The translations under genes and the position numbers were made by a program. From Chaenocephalus aceratus (Eukaryota; Chordata; Actinopteri; Perciformes; Channichthyidae): a DNA stretch of 64,000 nt. Location: the NCBI GenBank assembly GCA_023974075.1, contig CM043787.1, positions 33,637,718 to 33,701,717 on the forward strand, read 5' to 3'. Positions 9,231 through 22,104 of this stretch are shown one piece after another; within the stretch, counting starts at the first letter, position 1; each line of letters opens with the position of its first letter. The notes beneath the pieces were generated by a model. The model ran no database searches. It worked only from the letters and a program-made list of their open reading frames with translations, and was not told the origin of the DNA.

Positions 9231-12200
9231 GTTTTTTCTTTAATTAATATATATATATGAGGAACTATTTTTATTGCAAATGTTGCACCAATTGAATGAC
9301 CATAACTTGGTTTAAATGTCGAAAACAGTAAGGACACTTGTTGATGCATCTCTCGTCACAAAGCAGAGAAAGGTTGCTGAATGTTTTGACAGCATGCAGC
9401 GACAGGCAACATAAAACAAGGGGTTTCAACGCACCGCCCAAAATGAACCCACTAACCAACAGTACATTTTCTTTCTTCAATAAGAAGCATTTCAGCCTGT
9501 AGAGCCACAGTAAGTTGGAGAAGTCCAGCGAGTCCATGTGTTGAACCTGAGGCTGCTGATTCAGCGGCACTGGCAAAGAAAGCTCTCGGTACAGAAATAT
9601 CAAAGTTTAGTTGCTCTGTGTTTCAATTCTGTAATCACAGCGGAGCAGATGTGCTCTCGCGCTTTTCATCACTTTGAAAAAAAGCCCCGTTTTAAAACCT
9701 GCTCTGTTCTCATGAGTTGAATTGATTTATTTAAAACAAGGGACAGTGTACATTAATCAACATATTAAAAACATGTAAAAGTACTCGAATTAGCCAAAAG
9801 GCTAGTTTTCATCGATATGAGTCATGACGTATAGGTTGAGGGAGAATTTTATCTCACAAAGATTTCTACAATAATACTATGAGATATATAATTAGCTCAA
9901 AAACTGTACAGGGTTGCAAGTGTGAAACAGCCCAGTCCTTATCACCGCAAAGCAGATGCTCCACAAAAGCATTTTTGCACCTCAGAACAGGCAGAATGGC
10001 TGCTGGCGGGTGCTGATGGCAGCCGCTGCCTCTGTAGCGGACTGACAAAGCACTGCCTGACGGCGCTCCCCCTATCATGTTTTGTCAGAAGATCCAGGCA
10101 CTCCCCAAGCCTTTTAGGAGTGCAGTCTTGTGAGACAAAGGGGACATTAAAGCATATTTAATGTGTAACCATCCACATTAACTCACTACATTTTTTATGT
10201 TTATGGTTTGTTAATGAGAAAATAAAAACATGATTTGTCTTTATTACAACAAAAGAGGCAAATTATCTTGTGACCACAAACGCTGCACATTTCTGACAGC
10301 AACAAGGTTGACCTTGAGACGACTGCAGACGGTAACGAAATGATTCTGGAGCTGTTCTCATAAGTACGCAATTCATCTGAGAAGTCCCCAAGCAAATATA
10401 AACCAAGCTCCTAACAATTAATCAGATCTACTTTTATGCAAAACATTTCCATTCTAAAAGACGTTTGTGAATATTTGATGACTCGCAGGAAGTGGGGATG
10501 TGAATGCAGAAACAACTGCTTAACAATTTGATCAAAATCCGTTATGTGCTCACAGTAATGTTAATTTAAAGCAATAGAGAATAAGAGAAAAGGTACAAAG
10601 AGTGGCATGTAAGTTCTAGCTTTTCAATTACTTTACTTTATTCTTTCTTCAAAGTGGCCTTTACATCTTTTGTTATTTGCCTTTGCTGTTATTTTGTTCA
10701 TCTTGTCTTGAGTTCTTTAAAAGAGGACTTTAACTTACGACTCAAATGCAAGCAGTAATTGTGTTTACATTTATGTATACATAAACGTGTATCTGTACTT
10801 TTTTGTCTTTAGTAGCATGTTAAATATCTTTAAAATGATTGATTTTTGTTATTGTCCGGATGGCAGAACTAAATATAATTCTGTATATTTTATATGAATG
10901 GTGTGCTAATAGAAATGTATGCTTTGTATTGAGGTAGTACAAATATAAAATAAAGACAGGTAAACATATCTTAGTATTTAAAGATATTTCTGCTACCAAT
11001 AAGTACTTTGGTTGAAACAATGACGTGAGGGCAGCAACCAAAGATGATTTAAATCATGACTTTATCTAATGAATATGAATACTGTTCATTTATTTAATGC
11101 CTTCTCAATAAACAGTCGGAAACTAGTTTCAAAATAGCAGACCTATCTTATCTAAAGCCAAAAGTGACTGCTTAAGAAACTACTTGTTTGTGCAAAAAAC
11201 AGTCCCAAATAAGTAGATATTCAGTTTAATATCATCCAGGACAAATAGAATTATTTTTTTGCAACATTCCAAAACCTACTTTGACTTTGAAAATGGTTGC
11301 ATTCATTCAATTCATTAATTCAATGCATGTTGCCTATCATTTCAGCTGTAGGTCACGTCTATGCACGCAGTAAGTAGGTTTTTAAAAGGCAGAAAGACTC
11401 AGGCTGCTCATAAAGTGGCTTCACTCAGTTCAGGACTCGACAGTAACGGTTGCCAGGTTACCATTGGCAACCATTCAGGAAACATTTCAACCACGTCTTG
11501 GCCTTTGGTTGCCATCAGTGGCAACCAGTTTTTAACATACAGAAATAAGGACAGCAAACAGCAAAATGTGCACCCCAAAATAGATAAATGTTAATTATTT
11601 GTTGTATTAAGAGTGATATTTAATTATTGTTGTGACCAGTCGTAACCTGATACTTAAGTTGCACGTGCATTGGTGTGATTAAGGAGCCAGAAGGCGATGC
11701 ACGTTTACTCGCCTGCGGGCTCGCTCAAGTTGGCACAGCGTTACAAATGTGCCACAAAACCAACCAAATCGGAGAACTCGAGAAGGTCAATTCTGATTGG
11801 CTGTTTTGTCTCCAATCATATCTTCTATCTGAGGTACGGAAAGAGAGGGATTTTACGTTGCAATCAAGTTTGGCCAGACTAATACATTTCTAATGTTAAA
11901 TAAATGAAAACCATTCACAGTTAAGAATTAGATATTAATTATTAAAGCCATAAATGATTGCATACAATTACAGTTTCTTATTTCTCCAGTATGATAGACG
12001 TCAAACAGAAGTTAAATCCATTTCTCACTTATTCTAAGAAGAAATACATTTAGTGGGTTGAGTACATTCTGCTCCGTTGTCCATTCACTTAAAGTTCCTT
12101 CAAAAATAAAAGTCCCGATCTTATTACTACCAAAATAAAAGTGCAAAATGAGAACATTACCATAGGAAAATATTGGCATAGAAATATAACACATTTTAAA

Positions 12201-12404
12201 TGTATTAGTCTGGCCAATGAAAGAACCACAATCAAGACTTCAATACTGAAGGGTCGATGGATCTATGGTGGGGATCAGCACAAAGGTCAAGAAAACCCAC
12301 ATTTGAAAGGGAGACAAGACAGCGGATGACCAAGAAATTAGTGACTTGTTCAATTCATTTTTGAGGGATCTGTGAAGAACATGACAACAGCTGCACTACT
12401 GGTA
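9231..12404. other. Intronic sequence, mostly unassigned
   Basis: No coding exon was recognised. Around 9715-9880 the sequence ATTAGCCAAAAGGCTAG and its surroundings resemble a common teleost interspersed repeat in minus orientation (low certainty). GGTTGCCA/TGGCAACC inverted pairs cluster near 11450-11530 and again at 12955-12995, but no terminal duplication defines an element. The minus-strand open frame at 9271-9603 has no recognisable domain. Confidence 0.35.
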
Positions 12405-12780
12405 TTTTGTATACATTACATTGCATTTAGCTGACGCTGTTATCCAAAGCGACTTACAATAAGTGCATTCGACCAAGAAGATACAAACTTGAAGAAAACA
12501 GAATCATATAAGTACATCAGGTTTCATAGATCCAAAACATTTCAAGTGCTACTCAACTGGCTTTCGATAAGCCAGCCCTTTATTAGTATATAAGTGCTTT
12601 GTTAGTAATTCTATCGCTCGAAGTGGAGTCGAAAGAGATGAGTTTTCAGTCTGCGCCGGAAGGTGTGTAAGCTATCTGCTGTCCTGATGTCAATGGGGAG
12701 CTCATTCCACCATTTTGGAGCCAGAATAGCAAACCCACATGTTTTTGCTGATGGGAACTTGGGTCCCCCTCGCAGTATAC
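12405..12780 (+). repeat. Common teleost interspersed repeat (family not assigned)
   Basis: It begins with TACATTGCATTTAGCTGACG and TATCCAAAGCGACTTACA. It continues through AGCTCATTCCACCATTTTGG, a text I recognise as a very abundant fish repeat. No terminal duplication or coding domain was seen, so class and true boundaries are uncertain. Confidence 0.6.
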
Positions 12781-14474
12781 CAGTAATTGAGGGTGGACAA
12801 GTTTACTACCACTTAGGTTTCAAATAATTGTGTTAATTACTTATTGTAATAAAGCATTTGAACATTCTTTTGTGTCACATTTCCATTATTAAGTTGATGT
12901 ATAACTGTATAGTATCTTAATTATTTAAAATATAAGGTGACTGTATTTTCAGTCTTGGCAACCAAAAGCTGATGCCTGGTTGCCAACCACTTTTAAAAGT
13001 TAGCGTTAAGCCCTGCAGTTTGTCATGACCTTGAGGCATTCGACACTCCGTGTGTCGGAAACAGGAGAGGACATCTGAGTCCTGAAGAAACATTTTACAG
13101 ATACTCCAGACGATCTTTGACTGCGACCGTACAGCGTCTTAAATATAGTCCTGTGAGGAAAAGGTTGAGTGGTTGGGGAATAAAACTCTTTTACAACGTC
13201 TTTATTTCACGAACATGATCTAAAGTTTCACACAATGATTTAAACCCTGACAGAGTCGTAAAAGACTTCAGGAGCACAGGAGGTGAATCTCACTTTGGAG
13301 ACTCATCTTACTACTTTGACCAATAGGATACTTCCATCGAGTGACACCTTTTCTATATATATTATATACTAACTACACAATGGTTCTAAATGTTTATCCA
13401 CGCAGAGGGGTACATTGTGAGTGATTTGTTAAAAAAATTATCACAAAATATTAATTAAGAAATATTTGTTTTCTATAAATCTTGTCCATGAATGTGGTTT
13501 TCTCCATCCTTTAAATTGGTTAAGCAATTATAAAACCTTGACATTTTAGTGAGAATCTATCATTTAAGATATAATTGGATTTTATGAAAAGTGGAGATGC
13601 TGAAAAATGTATTATTATAATAACACAATATCTGCCGAAAGATGAGCTCAAACATGAATACAATTTGCAAGAAAGTAGAAATGCTAATCGACAAATGTGT
13701 TATTAATTATCCTTCAATAATAAGCCAAACTCAAACATGAATATAATTAACTGGCTACTTTCTGTGATTCATAACACGATTTAACGAGGCTTCGGCACTT
13801 TGTTCGTGAACTCAAGCGATCTCTGCCTGTTGAAGAATGCTTCCATCTTGATTGTACATTTCAATTTGATCTGGATGAGGATGGTGCAAATAAGAGAGAA
13901 TTGATTAGCAACATTTAAAGTATTGTGGGTGCAAGTAAACAAGTGCCGTTGTGTAAAAGCAAAGCCTGCTGTGAGGAAGAGAAACTTGTTTCACTGTCAG
14001 TGTGTGGAACATGAAGCCTGTGACTCTTCTGGAGAGAGGAAAAAAGCGACGGACAATCTGTCTTGAAAAACAATATATGACGTATTTCCCTCTTGTTTTA
14101 CAAAATGTGTGTCAGTTGGTTCATAAAAACAAAACACATTTGAATTGTAATTATTTTGTGGGGCATTGCAAGAAATATCAAACACACATGCATATACGGG
14201 CTTCAGAATGTTTTCAGTTATGTAATTTTTAAATCAACCAGCCTCGTGAGTCATAAATCCTTCTTGCTCATTTCTTATTTCAGAGTCACTTAGATAAGCG
14301 AGGGAGTGCATCTGACGAAGAGATAGGTTGTTGTGCTCCCCATCTCCGTTTCTTGTCCTATATCTAATAGAACTGCTCGGGTCTTGATAGATTGAGTGGG
14401 GAAGTTCATGAGATCTTTCTAGAGGGTTATCAAGAATAACTTTTATCCAATGACCTTTTCCCTCTCTGTCTGTG
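12781..14474. other. Intronic AT-rich sequence, nothing recognised
   Basis: About 1.7 kb of AT-rich DNA with no domain-bearing frame, RNA gene or repeat boundary that I can support. Confidence 0.4.
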
Positions 14475-15108
14475 TCTGTGTATTCTCTTGTTCCGATTAA
14501 CCCAGCCAAATCTTTTTTCTTGTTTTGTGTCTATATCTATGCCGGGATCCGGAGTCGAGGCTGATCCTCTTGCTGTAGTCCTGTGTCTTGGATCCTCTAT
14601 CCTGAGTTCTGGATTAAGTCGTGGACTTCGGGTCGTGGCTGAACCTGTCTCTGCGGTCCTGCCTTGGGTCTCGTCATGCTGCTTCCCTGATGGCTTCCAC
14701 AGGATTGTAGCTGACATCCTTGTGGATTCATCTTCTTATTACAGACACATGCATTTCCTAACATTCGGTCTATATGCTGTAAAATGTATTATCTCTTCGA
14801 TGTACACACGGCATCTATTGTCCGTCCTGGGAGAGGGATCCCTCCTCTGTTGCTCTCCCTGAGGTTTCTCCCATTGTTTCCCCTTAAACTGTGGGTTTTC
14901 TCTGGAAGTTTTTCCTTGTACGATGTGAGGGTCTAAGAATAGAGGGTGTCGTTTTTCTCATACTTATATTCTGAACAATCTGTGCTGTTGTATTTGCTGT
15001 AAAGTGTCTCTACTGTAGGCTATTTTTATTTTATGTACAGCACTTTGGCTCGACCAAAAATCGTTTATAAATGTGCTATATAAATAAAACTTGATTTGAT
15101 TTGATTTA
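14475..15108 (+). mobile_element. LINE 3' untranslated tail (L2/CR1-like)
   Basis: The stretch contains GAGGGATCCCTCCTCTGTTG, CCTGAGGTTTCTCCCATTG and GTTTTTCCTTGTACGATGTG, blocks I recognise from the 3' UTR of abundant fish LINEs. It ends with TATATAAATAAAA followed by a short TTGAT tandem tail. The coding part is missing, as expected for a 5'-truncated LINE insertion. The exact clade is not resolved. Confidence 0.65.
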
Positions 15109-16365
15109 TTTCACAAATTACAAACCCGGCAGATTTAGACAAGATGAAAAACATAGACAACCTCTGCAATTATTATAAATCACAGGAAGACGCCAAGAAA
15201 TACCTTTCTGAGGGAACAAAGCTTCAGTGTGATAAACTGCAGAGATTACAATTAACATGGGTGGTGCATTCGAGGATGATCTGACATCCGAGGTTGGAAA
15301 GTCCTTTAACAGCACACTCTTTAATGAAAAAACACAACATCCGTACACACAGATTTTCTGGATTGGAATTGCATTACTTCGTGGCAGATAGCTGAGATTC
15401 TTCTACATCAGCACTGGATTAATGGTGAGTGAAGGTTGGGAAAATGTATTTTGATAGAAGATCTCAATTATAGTTAGTGCTGATGAATCTCGTTTCGAGG
15501 CCATGATAATTCTCTTCTGTCTCATCGAGTCTCACCCTGTAATCCATCCCCACCGACCCTCCCCCACCGTAACCTCACGTCGAGACCAGCAGACTCAATA
15601 ATGACGAATCGAATACAGACGACAGAGGTCCACTGTCTTACAGAGGGGACAGCAGAGTGGAAAAACTGAAGCTTTAATAAAACGCATGAACAAATATTTC
15701 TGTCAACAAAACTCATGAAGTCACAATGTTGTGGAATTATGTTTTTTACTGACTGCACATGAAAACATTTTATTTTGATTCACTTATTGATGTCCTGCAA
15801 CTGGATGACTAACGGTATGCTTTCTGCCCTCCCGCTTCTACACATTTTATTTGTTTTTCGGATGCAAAACTGTCTAATTGTTGAAATAGTAGAATAAAAA
15901 AATGTATGTGTTCTTAATATAAAGTAAGGCTCAGACAGTTAAATGTCTACCTTTTTTAAAGTGTACTTGGCATATTTGCTTTTATTTGTTGTTTTTAGTG
16001 TCCTTGTTTGCCTTGGAATGTACATGTTTCTTGTTGCAGATAGTGTATTTGTTGTTTTATGTTTTCTTGTTTGTTTTTCTGTTAAATTGACATGAAGACA
16101 CTTTTAGCTGTGTTAAGTGGTTAATCGAGAAGTAAATTAGTCAATCAACCAAAAACTAATATTAACGACTAATCCATCCATTGTTATTTTACAGACAGCT
16201 TGATTATTGGATTTGCCAATACTCCAATCTGCACATTAGAGATATTCAAATGGATGTTGTTTTGCAGTCTTATTGTACTTGCTGATGTAGGCGATGTAAG
16301 CCGTAGCGCAGTTGCTAGTAAATTGACTTGCATTGAGTTTTTATCCCTAGAATAAAATTAAGAGA
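15109..16365. other. Intronic sequence, nothing recognised
   Basis: About 1.25 kb without recognisable exon, RNA gene or repeat. T-rich around 15950-16080. Confidence 0.4.
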
Positions 16366-16642
16366 AGAAAGAAGACATACTTTATTAATCCGCTACGGGA
16401 AAATTACTTGTTTCATTCTGTCGTGTTTAAACACATTACACACAAGCTTGATATACATGAACAGAGGATATACATGCTCAAACAGAACCACATGCAGGAT
16501 AGGAGAAGGAGAGTGAAGAGGGTGCCAGTTGGCACCTCTCCAGATACCAGTCCACACTCCGTATTCTTTTGGTCTGATCGGGACGTGAACCGGCGACCCT
16601 TCGGTTCCCAGGCTAAATGCTTAGACTGAGCCACTGCCCCAC
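16366..16642 (-). mobile_element. tRNA-derived SINE with LINE-like tail
   Basis: Read on the minus strand, the 5' head GGGGCAGTGGCTCAGTC contains an A-box-like TGGCTCAGTC. About 35 nt on there is a B-box-like GGTTCACGTCCC, so an internal RNA polymerase III promoter is suggested. The body runs through TGGACTGGTATCTGGAGAGG. The 3' end, AATTTTCCCGTAGCGG then ATTAATAAAGTATGTCTT, matches the tail of fish Rex1-type LINEs, the probable source of the reverse transcriptase that moved it. No flanking duplication could be identified. This is a dispersed repeat, not a functional tRNA. Confidence 0.65.
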
Positions 16643-19600
16643 ATTAACAGTATAAAATGGGTTATTGTTGGAAATGAGATAGTAGCGAGCAAGTTCACAC
16701 AATACATGACAAACACGGTGCAGTAAGTCTACATGTTTATAAACTAACTGTAATATGGGAAGCAGTTACCATAGTCAATTTGTCTACAACAATGTGAATA
16801 AATTCAACCAAATATTCATTCATAGCTGCTAAAATGTTAATGTGTTTACAAGTCCATTTGATTAAATGGTCTTTAAACATGACTCTATCTAATAATCTAA
16901 TAATGCTTTTATCAATCAGTGTTTGTTACTTTGCTTTTTGGCATTAAAGTCGATATATTTACATATTTAGAAGTGTAGTGTTTCTGCAGCTTACACTCGA
17001 ACCAGAGGCAAACAACTTTTGCTTGAATTATACAATGGGTTTGAAAATGTGTGCTGACAGATTGGATCATGGAGTCAGATGAGTTTTTTTTTTTTAAAAC
17101 GACTGCTCTACTGCATGAGCAAATGTCTCAATGTTCATAAAGCAGAAGAAAACACTTTGTACATAATGGCATGGGTTTGTTTGAACCAGAGCACGCGTCC
17201 TCACTTAGGGCCATATGAGAATGAAAGTACAGAGGAGAGTGAGACGAACAACTGCTTTTAAAACTACAAAGCAGGAAACAACAAAGCACTTCAATGTGTC
17301 CCTTCTGCTGCTGAACTTACTGAAACACCATGAGATTTCCCACACTGGTCAAACATCTTTGAATGCAGCTCGAGGCATATCGCAATTAATTCATAATCGG
17401 CTCATAGCAATTATTTAAGCCGACTGTGATCACTACGCATAATCTCTGGATTTCCACAATCAAGGGAATTTTAAGCCAGTTAAATATGTGGCAACAAAGT
17501 GAAATATGTGCTTTCCCGTCACCCTGAGCACAAGGTTCCCACGTTTAAAAAAGAAAATGGGGAAAAAAAGCTGTCCAGACAAGTAGCTGTTGTCTGTGTC
17601 AGCTGATACAGGATCATTTACAATGCTTACCCAAGATGACCGAGAGGTGTCGATAATGTATCTTTTGACAGGTGTAACGGTGCATTTGACGGCTCTGAGG
17701 AAGGATTATGCTGGAGGTGCCACATCCAGCAAGCTTTTTTTATTGTATAATACTTGTCAAATATGTGTTAGGTGTTATAAGAGTAGGTCCAAGAATAGCT
17801 TAGTGCGCAGTGCAAGTGAGAGTGGTGGGAGACAGGGGATTGCCATCTGATTGGACAAGAGAACATTACATTTGTCCAGTGGTAAATATACAGTTAAAAC
17901 GCACAATATGTAATTTGAAAAATAAACGTTTTTCCAACTATACTCTTCAAATAACAGATATCCTGTTGTTGCAAGCAAGGCAATTTGCCACTTTAAGCAA
18001 TCTCCCCGTCTCTAAAACAAACATAGCAGTAACACCAGTACAATGAGATAAATAAGCAGGCCGTAGGATGGAGGGCCAGCTACCTTCTAAAGTCAGCTCA
18101 ACTTGTTTCACTGATAACTTAAATATCTAGAAGTTCAGGAAGTGTTTTACTGGAAACGATTTCATCCGCAGAGGTTTTCTCCTGTTCAAGATAAGCAATT
18201 TAACATTATGTTGCATTAGGTCAGTTTTTTAAGAACAAACTATTTATAATAGATCTATTTGCCAACACCTGGATCATTTCAATGAGTAGCTAAGCCATAG
18301 AAATCAACAACAAAGATGTAGGCGTGGGTGCAAGTAAAAAACAATAGCACTGCCGTGTGGCATAAAAGGAACAGAAAACAACAATTAGTTCGGTAATCAC
18401 AATTAAGCGTCAACTAAAATCGAATCTAACGATTGTGACAGCCCCTATGAAGCTGTAAGCCTAGTATCCAGAGAACATTAGTGTTGCTTAACCAACTCTG
18501 AGCAGTTCATATCAGAACATCACTGTGTGTACCAATATACAGATAAATGGCTTGTTGTCAGCTTGAGCTGAGATGTAAATCTCATACAGTCACAGCTAAA
18601 CCAGATTTCAGTCTGACTTACAAAGGTTGTTTCCATTTATTGTGGCTACAGAAAATCAGTGGGGAATAAACTATACTGAGGACATTTGCAAGAGTGAACT
18701 TATCTATTTAGTGTAAATTGTCAGGGGACGACCTTTAAATCGACACTCTTGTAAGAGGCTTTTACACGTCTAATTTATTCTCATCGTGATGACTTGGCCC
18801 CCAGGAGTCAGAATAATTAATTGTTTTCATTACCAAACAATCTCCAGTGCATTCATATCTTTGTATTTCAATAAATTCTCGATTTATTGGAATTACCAAC
18901 CAGAATATCTCCCTGTTTTAAATTCCCACTCCTCAGCCCAGAGACTCACTCTCCCTCTCACGTCGGCTGCATCCTGCCTACAGGCGGCAAACTGCTGACA
19001 GATGAGTCAGACTTGCAATAAATCTACTGCAGAATGTTTATAGAGGCCATGGTTACATTTATTTCTTATTTATCAGTTATACAGAACAGCGTAGCATCTT
19101 TCTCTTTACTCTAATTTCACAGATGCCTGATTCGCACAATCGGTGTGATGAATTCATAAAAACCTTTAAGGGTCTATTAAAAGCTCTCAAATTTGCACAT
19201 CTCTCTGTCCCTCTAAATATGCACAGTGTCCTACCTGGCTGCTCACTGAATAGGTCATGAATTCAGCCAACAGGAAATATTCTCTCAATAAATGTTTTCA
19301 TTTAATCACATCATCTGGTGGAGCCTAACTGATAAATCAGCCAATGTTAGCAGATAAATGCCGATATGTGATGTGAAACTGTAATACAGAAATTCCCCAA
19401 AAATGTCTGTAGTTACTTAAACACACCAGAGAGACTGACAAATATTTTTAACTGTAAAATACTGCTGATCTTAAAATGTAGTTATTGGTGATACTCTGTT
19501 GGTAGGATGGTGTATTGCGTAACATGTAGCATTGATGTTTTGAGTAAGTTAGCCTGCTGACATCAGCTAATGCTAACACTAACACAAGCATGGCTGTTGA

Positions 19601-20446
19601 CTCCTTGCATTGTTTGAATATCAATATTGGTATTGCCATTATCTTAAACATTGTATCTATTTGTATATAAACTGTTTTTAAATCTAAAGCATGCATTTAT
19701 TGTGTTTAACTGTTAAATGTTTAAAAACAATTGAAACCTCATGCTGTGTCTATTACAATATAACGGGTACTCCAAAACACTCGTCACTCATTCAAGTTTT
19801 CAAGACGGGTTGGCTTTTTTGGGGGAATTTCCATTGAAACCTTGTTTTTTTTTTTTTTTTAAACGATAAACCCACCCTAAATGAGCCATTCACAAGATTG
19901 GACGAGTTCAGTATACCCCAAGGACCCAAATACCTCCTGTTTGTGATCACCACAAACACATGGCAGAGCTTCTACTCCTCTGTCTTCCTTAACAATATTA
20001 TATTTGTAAAGGTATGTTTTATGGCTGAACTGCTGTATTGGATTTCAGTAAACATTACAGGTGTTTCTAATGAAGTGCCCATTACTTGGCAGCCATGGGT
20101 TTTTCCACCTTGTGCACACCCTACCTCTCAGTCAGCACCCAGCAGCAGTCCTCAGCTGCTCCTGCTGCTCCCCATCACCTGCCCCTCATGCACCCTAATT
20201 AGACACTCAGTTAATGCTCATTAACACCAGAGCCTTCTGACTGATGTGTGCCACTATGGTAAGTCAAACCCCATTAATTAAGAGGAGGGCATCCCTCATT
20301 TATTTTTAATCTATTTAGTTTCTTGTAAATACTTAAAAAAAAATAAAACACATACACAAGCTTACAAAGGGTTCATCATTATAAATAATATTCACCTGTG
20401 AAATAAATCTACAATCATGCACCATCTGTAAGAACATGTAAGAAAC
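16643..20446. other. Intronic sequence, nothing recognised
   Basis: About 3.8 kb of AT-rich DNA. Small open frames have no recognisable domain. A T-run lies at about 19846-19860. Confidence 0.4.
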
Positions 20447-22104
20447 TATAAGTTACTTACGTAACCACAGGTCTCAGAGTAACATGAAGTGAGATGTCTC
20501 ACTATGGGATGCGCCTCAACGCGTATGCAAACAGAAGCATCAATCTCATTACGCCAATCCTGATTGGCTGGTGATCTTGACGTCAACGTCAGGGAATCCA
20601 CCCACCCTTTAAGTAGCTTGCGCTACGACGCAGCGTCATTCAAAATAAGCACCTCTTCTCGCTTCGCCTTAGCAAGAAGGGCCGTCTGGTGAGACATCTC
20701 ACTTCATGTTACTCTGTGGCCTGGGGTTACGTAAGTAACCTATAGTTCTCATTCATAACACTCCGTTCGATGTCTCACTATGGGATATTGAAACTCCCTT
20801 ATTGCTAGACATGCTTATCTCGAAAATCACCAAAAACAACCAGAACTTAACAGGTAGAACTCTGTCTCAACACGGGACCCAGCACTGCGCGGGCCACACT
20901 TGGAGCAGAGACATCTAGTCTGTAAAAGCGGACAAAAGTGAGCGGCGAGGACCAGCTCACTGCTGCACAAATGTCTTGAATGGAAACACCCTTGAACAAA
21001 GCCCAGGATGTAGCCAGTCCACAAGTAGAATGAGCACGCAGGCCCGTTGGTGCCTGCAAACCCTGACTCGTATAAGCCAGAGCAATCGCTTCCACAATCC
21101 AGTGGGAGAGCCGTTGCCTGGGTAGTGAGGGGGGGTGAGAGCGAATTGGAGCCTGCAGCGAGGAGACGTTGAGAGCCCTGGCGGACAAAGCTGCGGCTTT
21201 ATAGGCCCGTTCGGTCATCGCTGACTGGAACCGGTCTGCCTTTGCCGGTAGCATGGGGTTCCTGCTTGGTGTCGAACGTCGGTTGGAGGTGGGCTGCCAC
21301 CAGTGGTTCCATGGGCGGCATGCGGAGCAGGCCGAGCCTCTCCATACCGTCACAGTGCAGGGAGGAGGCACCCTGGATTGGGGCCTTGTTGCTGAAGGGA
21401 CGGTCTCTCCACGAGACCGCCACCTCGTCCAGCATCTCCGGAAAGACTGGAAGGAGCTGCCTCTTCGTCCTCGCTGCTTGGGGCAAGTTCTTCCCCTCGT
21501 AGCGAGATCTGGAGTTCTCCTTGACCACTTCAGGCCATGGGATGTCCAGCCTGGACGCAACAGGTACGTTACTGAGAAAAAATCCAACCTTGCCGTTAGT
21601 CCGAAAGGAAAAAAGGCGACGGTGTAGATTTTATTCTTTAGAGAAAAGAGAACGTCCTCTTTACCGTGGTGGAGGGAAGAACAAACTAGCAACAGGTATG
21701 TTACTAGCTTGAAGAAAAAATCAAACCTTACCGTTATTTCGACAGAAAGAACGGCGAGGCAGATTACAATATTAACTGGTGTGTTAATATTGCTCAGTCT
21801 TCTTGCAAAGCAAAAAAGTAACCGGCAAGCGCCCGTCGACCGAATGTTAGCTTTGGGTTCAGTCTGTGGACCGTTAAGCTAGCCCGGTTACTGATAAATC
21901 GAGATGTGCTCTGAAGCGAGAAGAGGTGTTTGAATGACGCTGCGTCGTAGCGCAAGCTACTTAAAGGGTGGGTGGATTCCCTGACGTTGACGTCAAGATC
22001 ACCAGCCAATCAGGATTGGCGTAATGAGATTGATGCTTCCGTTTGCATACGCGTTGAGGCGCATCCCATAGTGAGACATCGAATGGAGTGTTATGAATGA
22101 GAAC
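20447..22104 (-). mobile_element. DIRS-type retrotransposon, copy 2 (1.66-kb deletion derivative)
   Basis: It is inverted relative to copies 1 and 3, so it is transcribed in the same direction as galnt18. In plus-strand coordinates the right end is TATAAGTTACTTACG at 20447 and the left end finishes GAATGAGAAC at 22104. GTT (as AAC) flanks the element at 20444-20446. The ICR lies at about 20691-20786. It differs from the element's own ends at 1 of 40 positions on the left and 4 of 56 on the right. The interior joins a middle piece of gag, about 40 bp of the start of RT and the last third of the recombinase. Sequence of the terminal repeats (AACGCGTATGCAAACAG, CCCTTTAAGTAG) groups it with copy 3 rather than copy 1. 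Confidence 0.93.
20847..21692 (-). pseudogene. Chimeric gag/recombinase remnant of DIRS copy 2
   Basis: A 281-codon open frame fuses three non-adjacent parts. The gag middle region is out of its proper frame up to about 21270, then in frame at PMLPAKADRFQSAMTER and SARALNVSS. A short stretch matches the RT start seen in copy 3 (LQAPIRSHPP). The recombinase C-terminus follows from RQRLSHWIVEAIALAY. The proper gag frame is also open at 21199-21528 (SRYEGKNLPQAARTKRQ). The recombinase part lacks its first catalytic Arg. The HxxR motif reads AHSTCG, so the second Arg is Cys; Trp and Tyr remain. An active enzyme is not expected. Two internal deletions explain the layout. Confidence 0.8.

Noticed and set aside
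9271..9603. 110-codon minus-strand open frame
   Set aside because: No recognisable domain, signal or splice context; treated as chance.
11436..13005. Possible element bounded by GGTTGCCA/TGGCAACC inverted pairs
   Set aside because: No consistent termini or target duplication could be found.
16579..16642. Functional tRNA gene on the minus strand
   Set aside because: A-box and B-box-like motifs are present but the cloverleaf is not convincing, and a LINE-like tail follows, so it is the head of a SINE.
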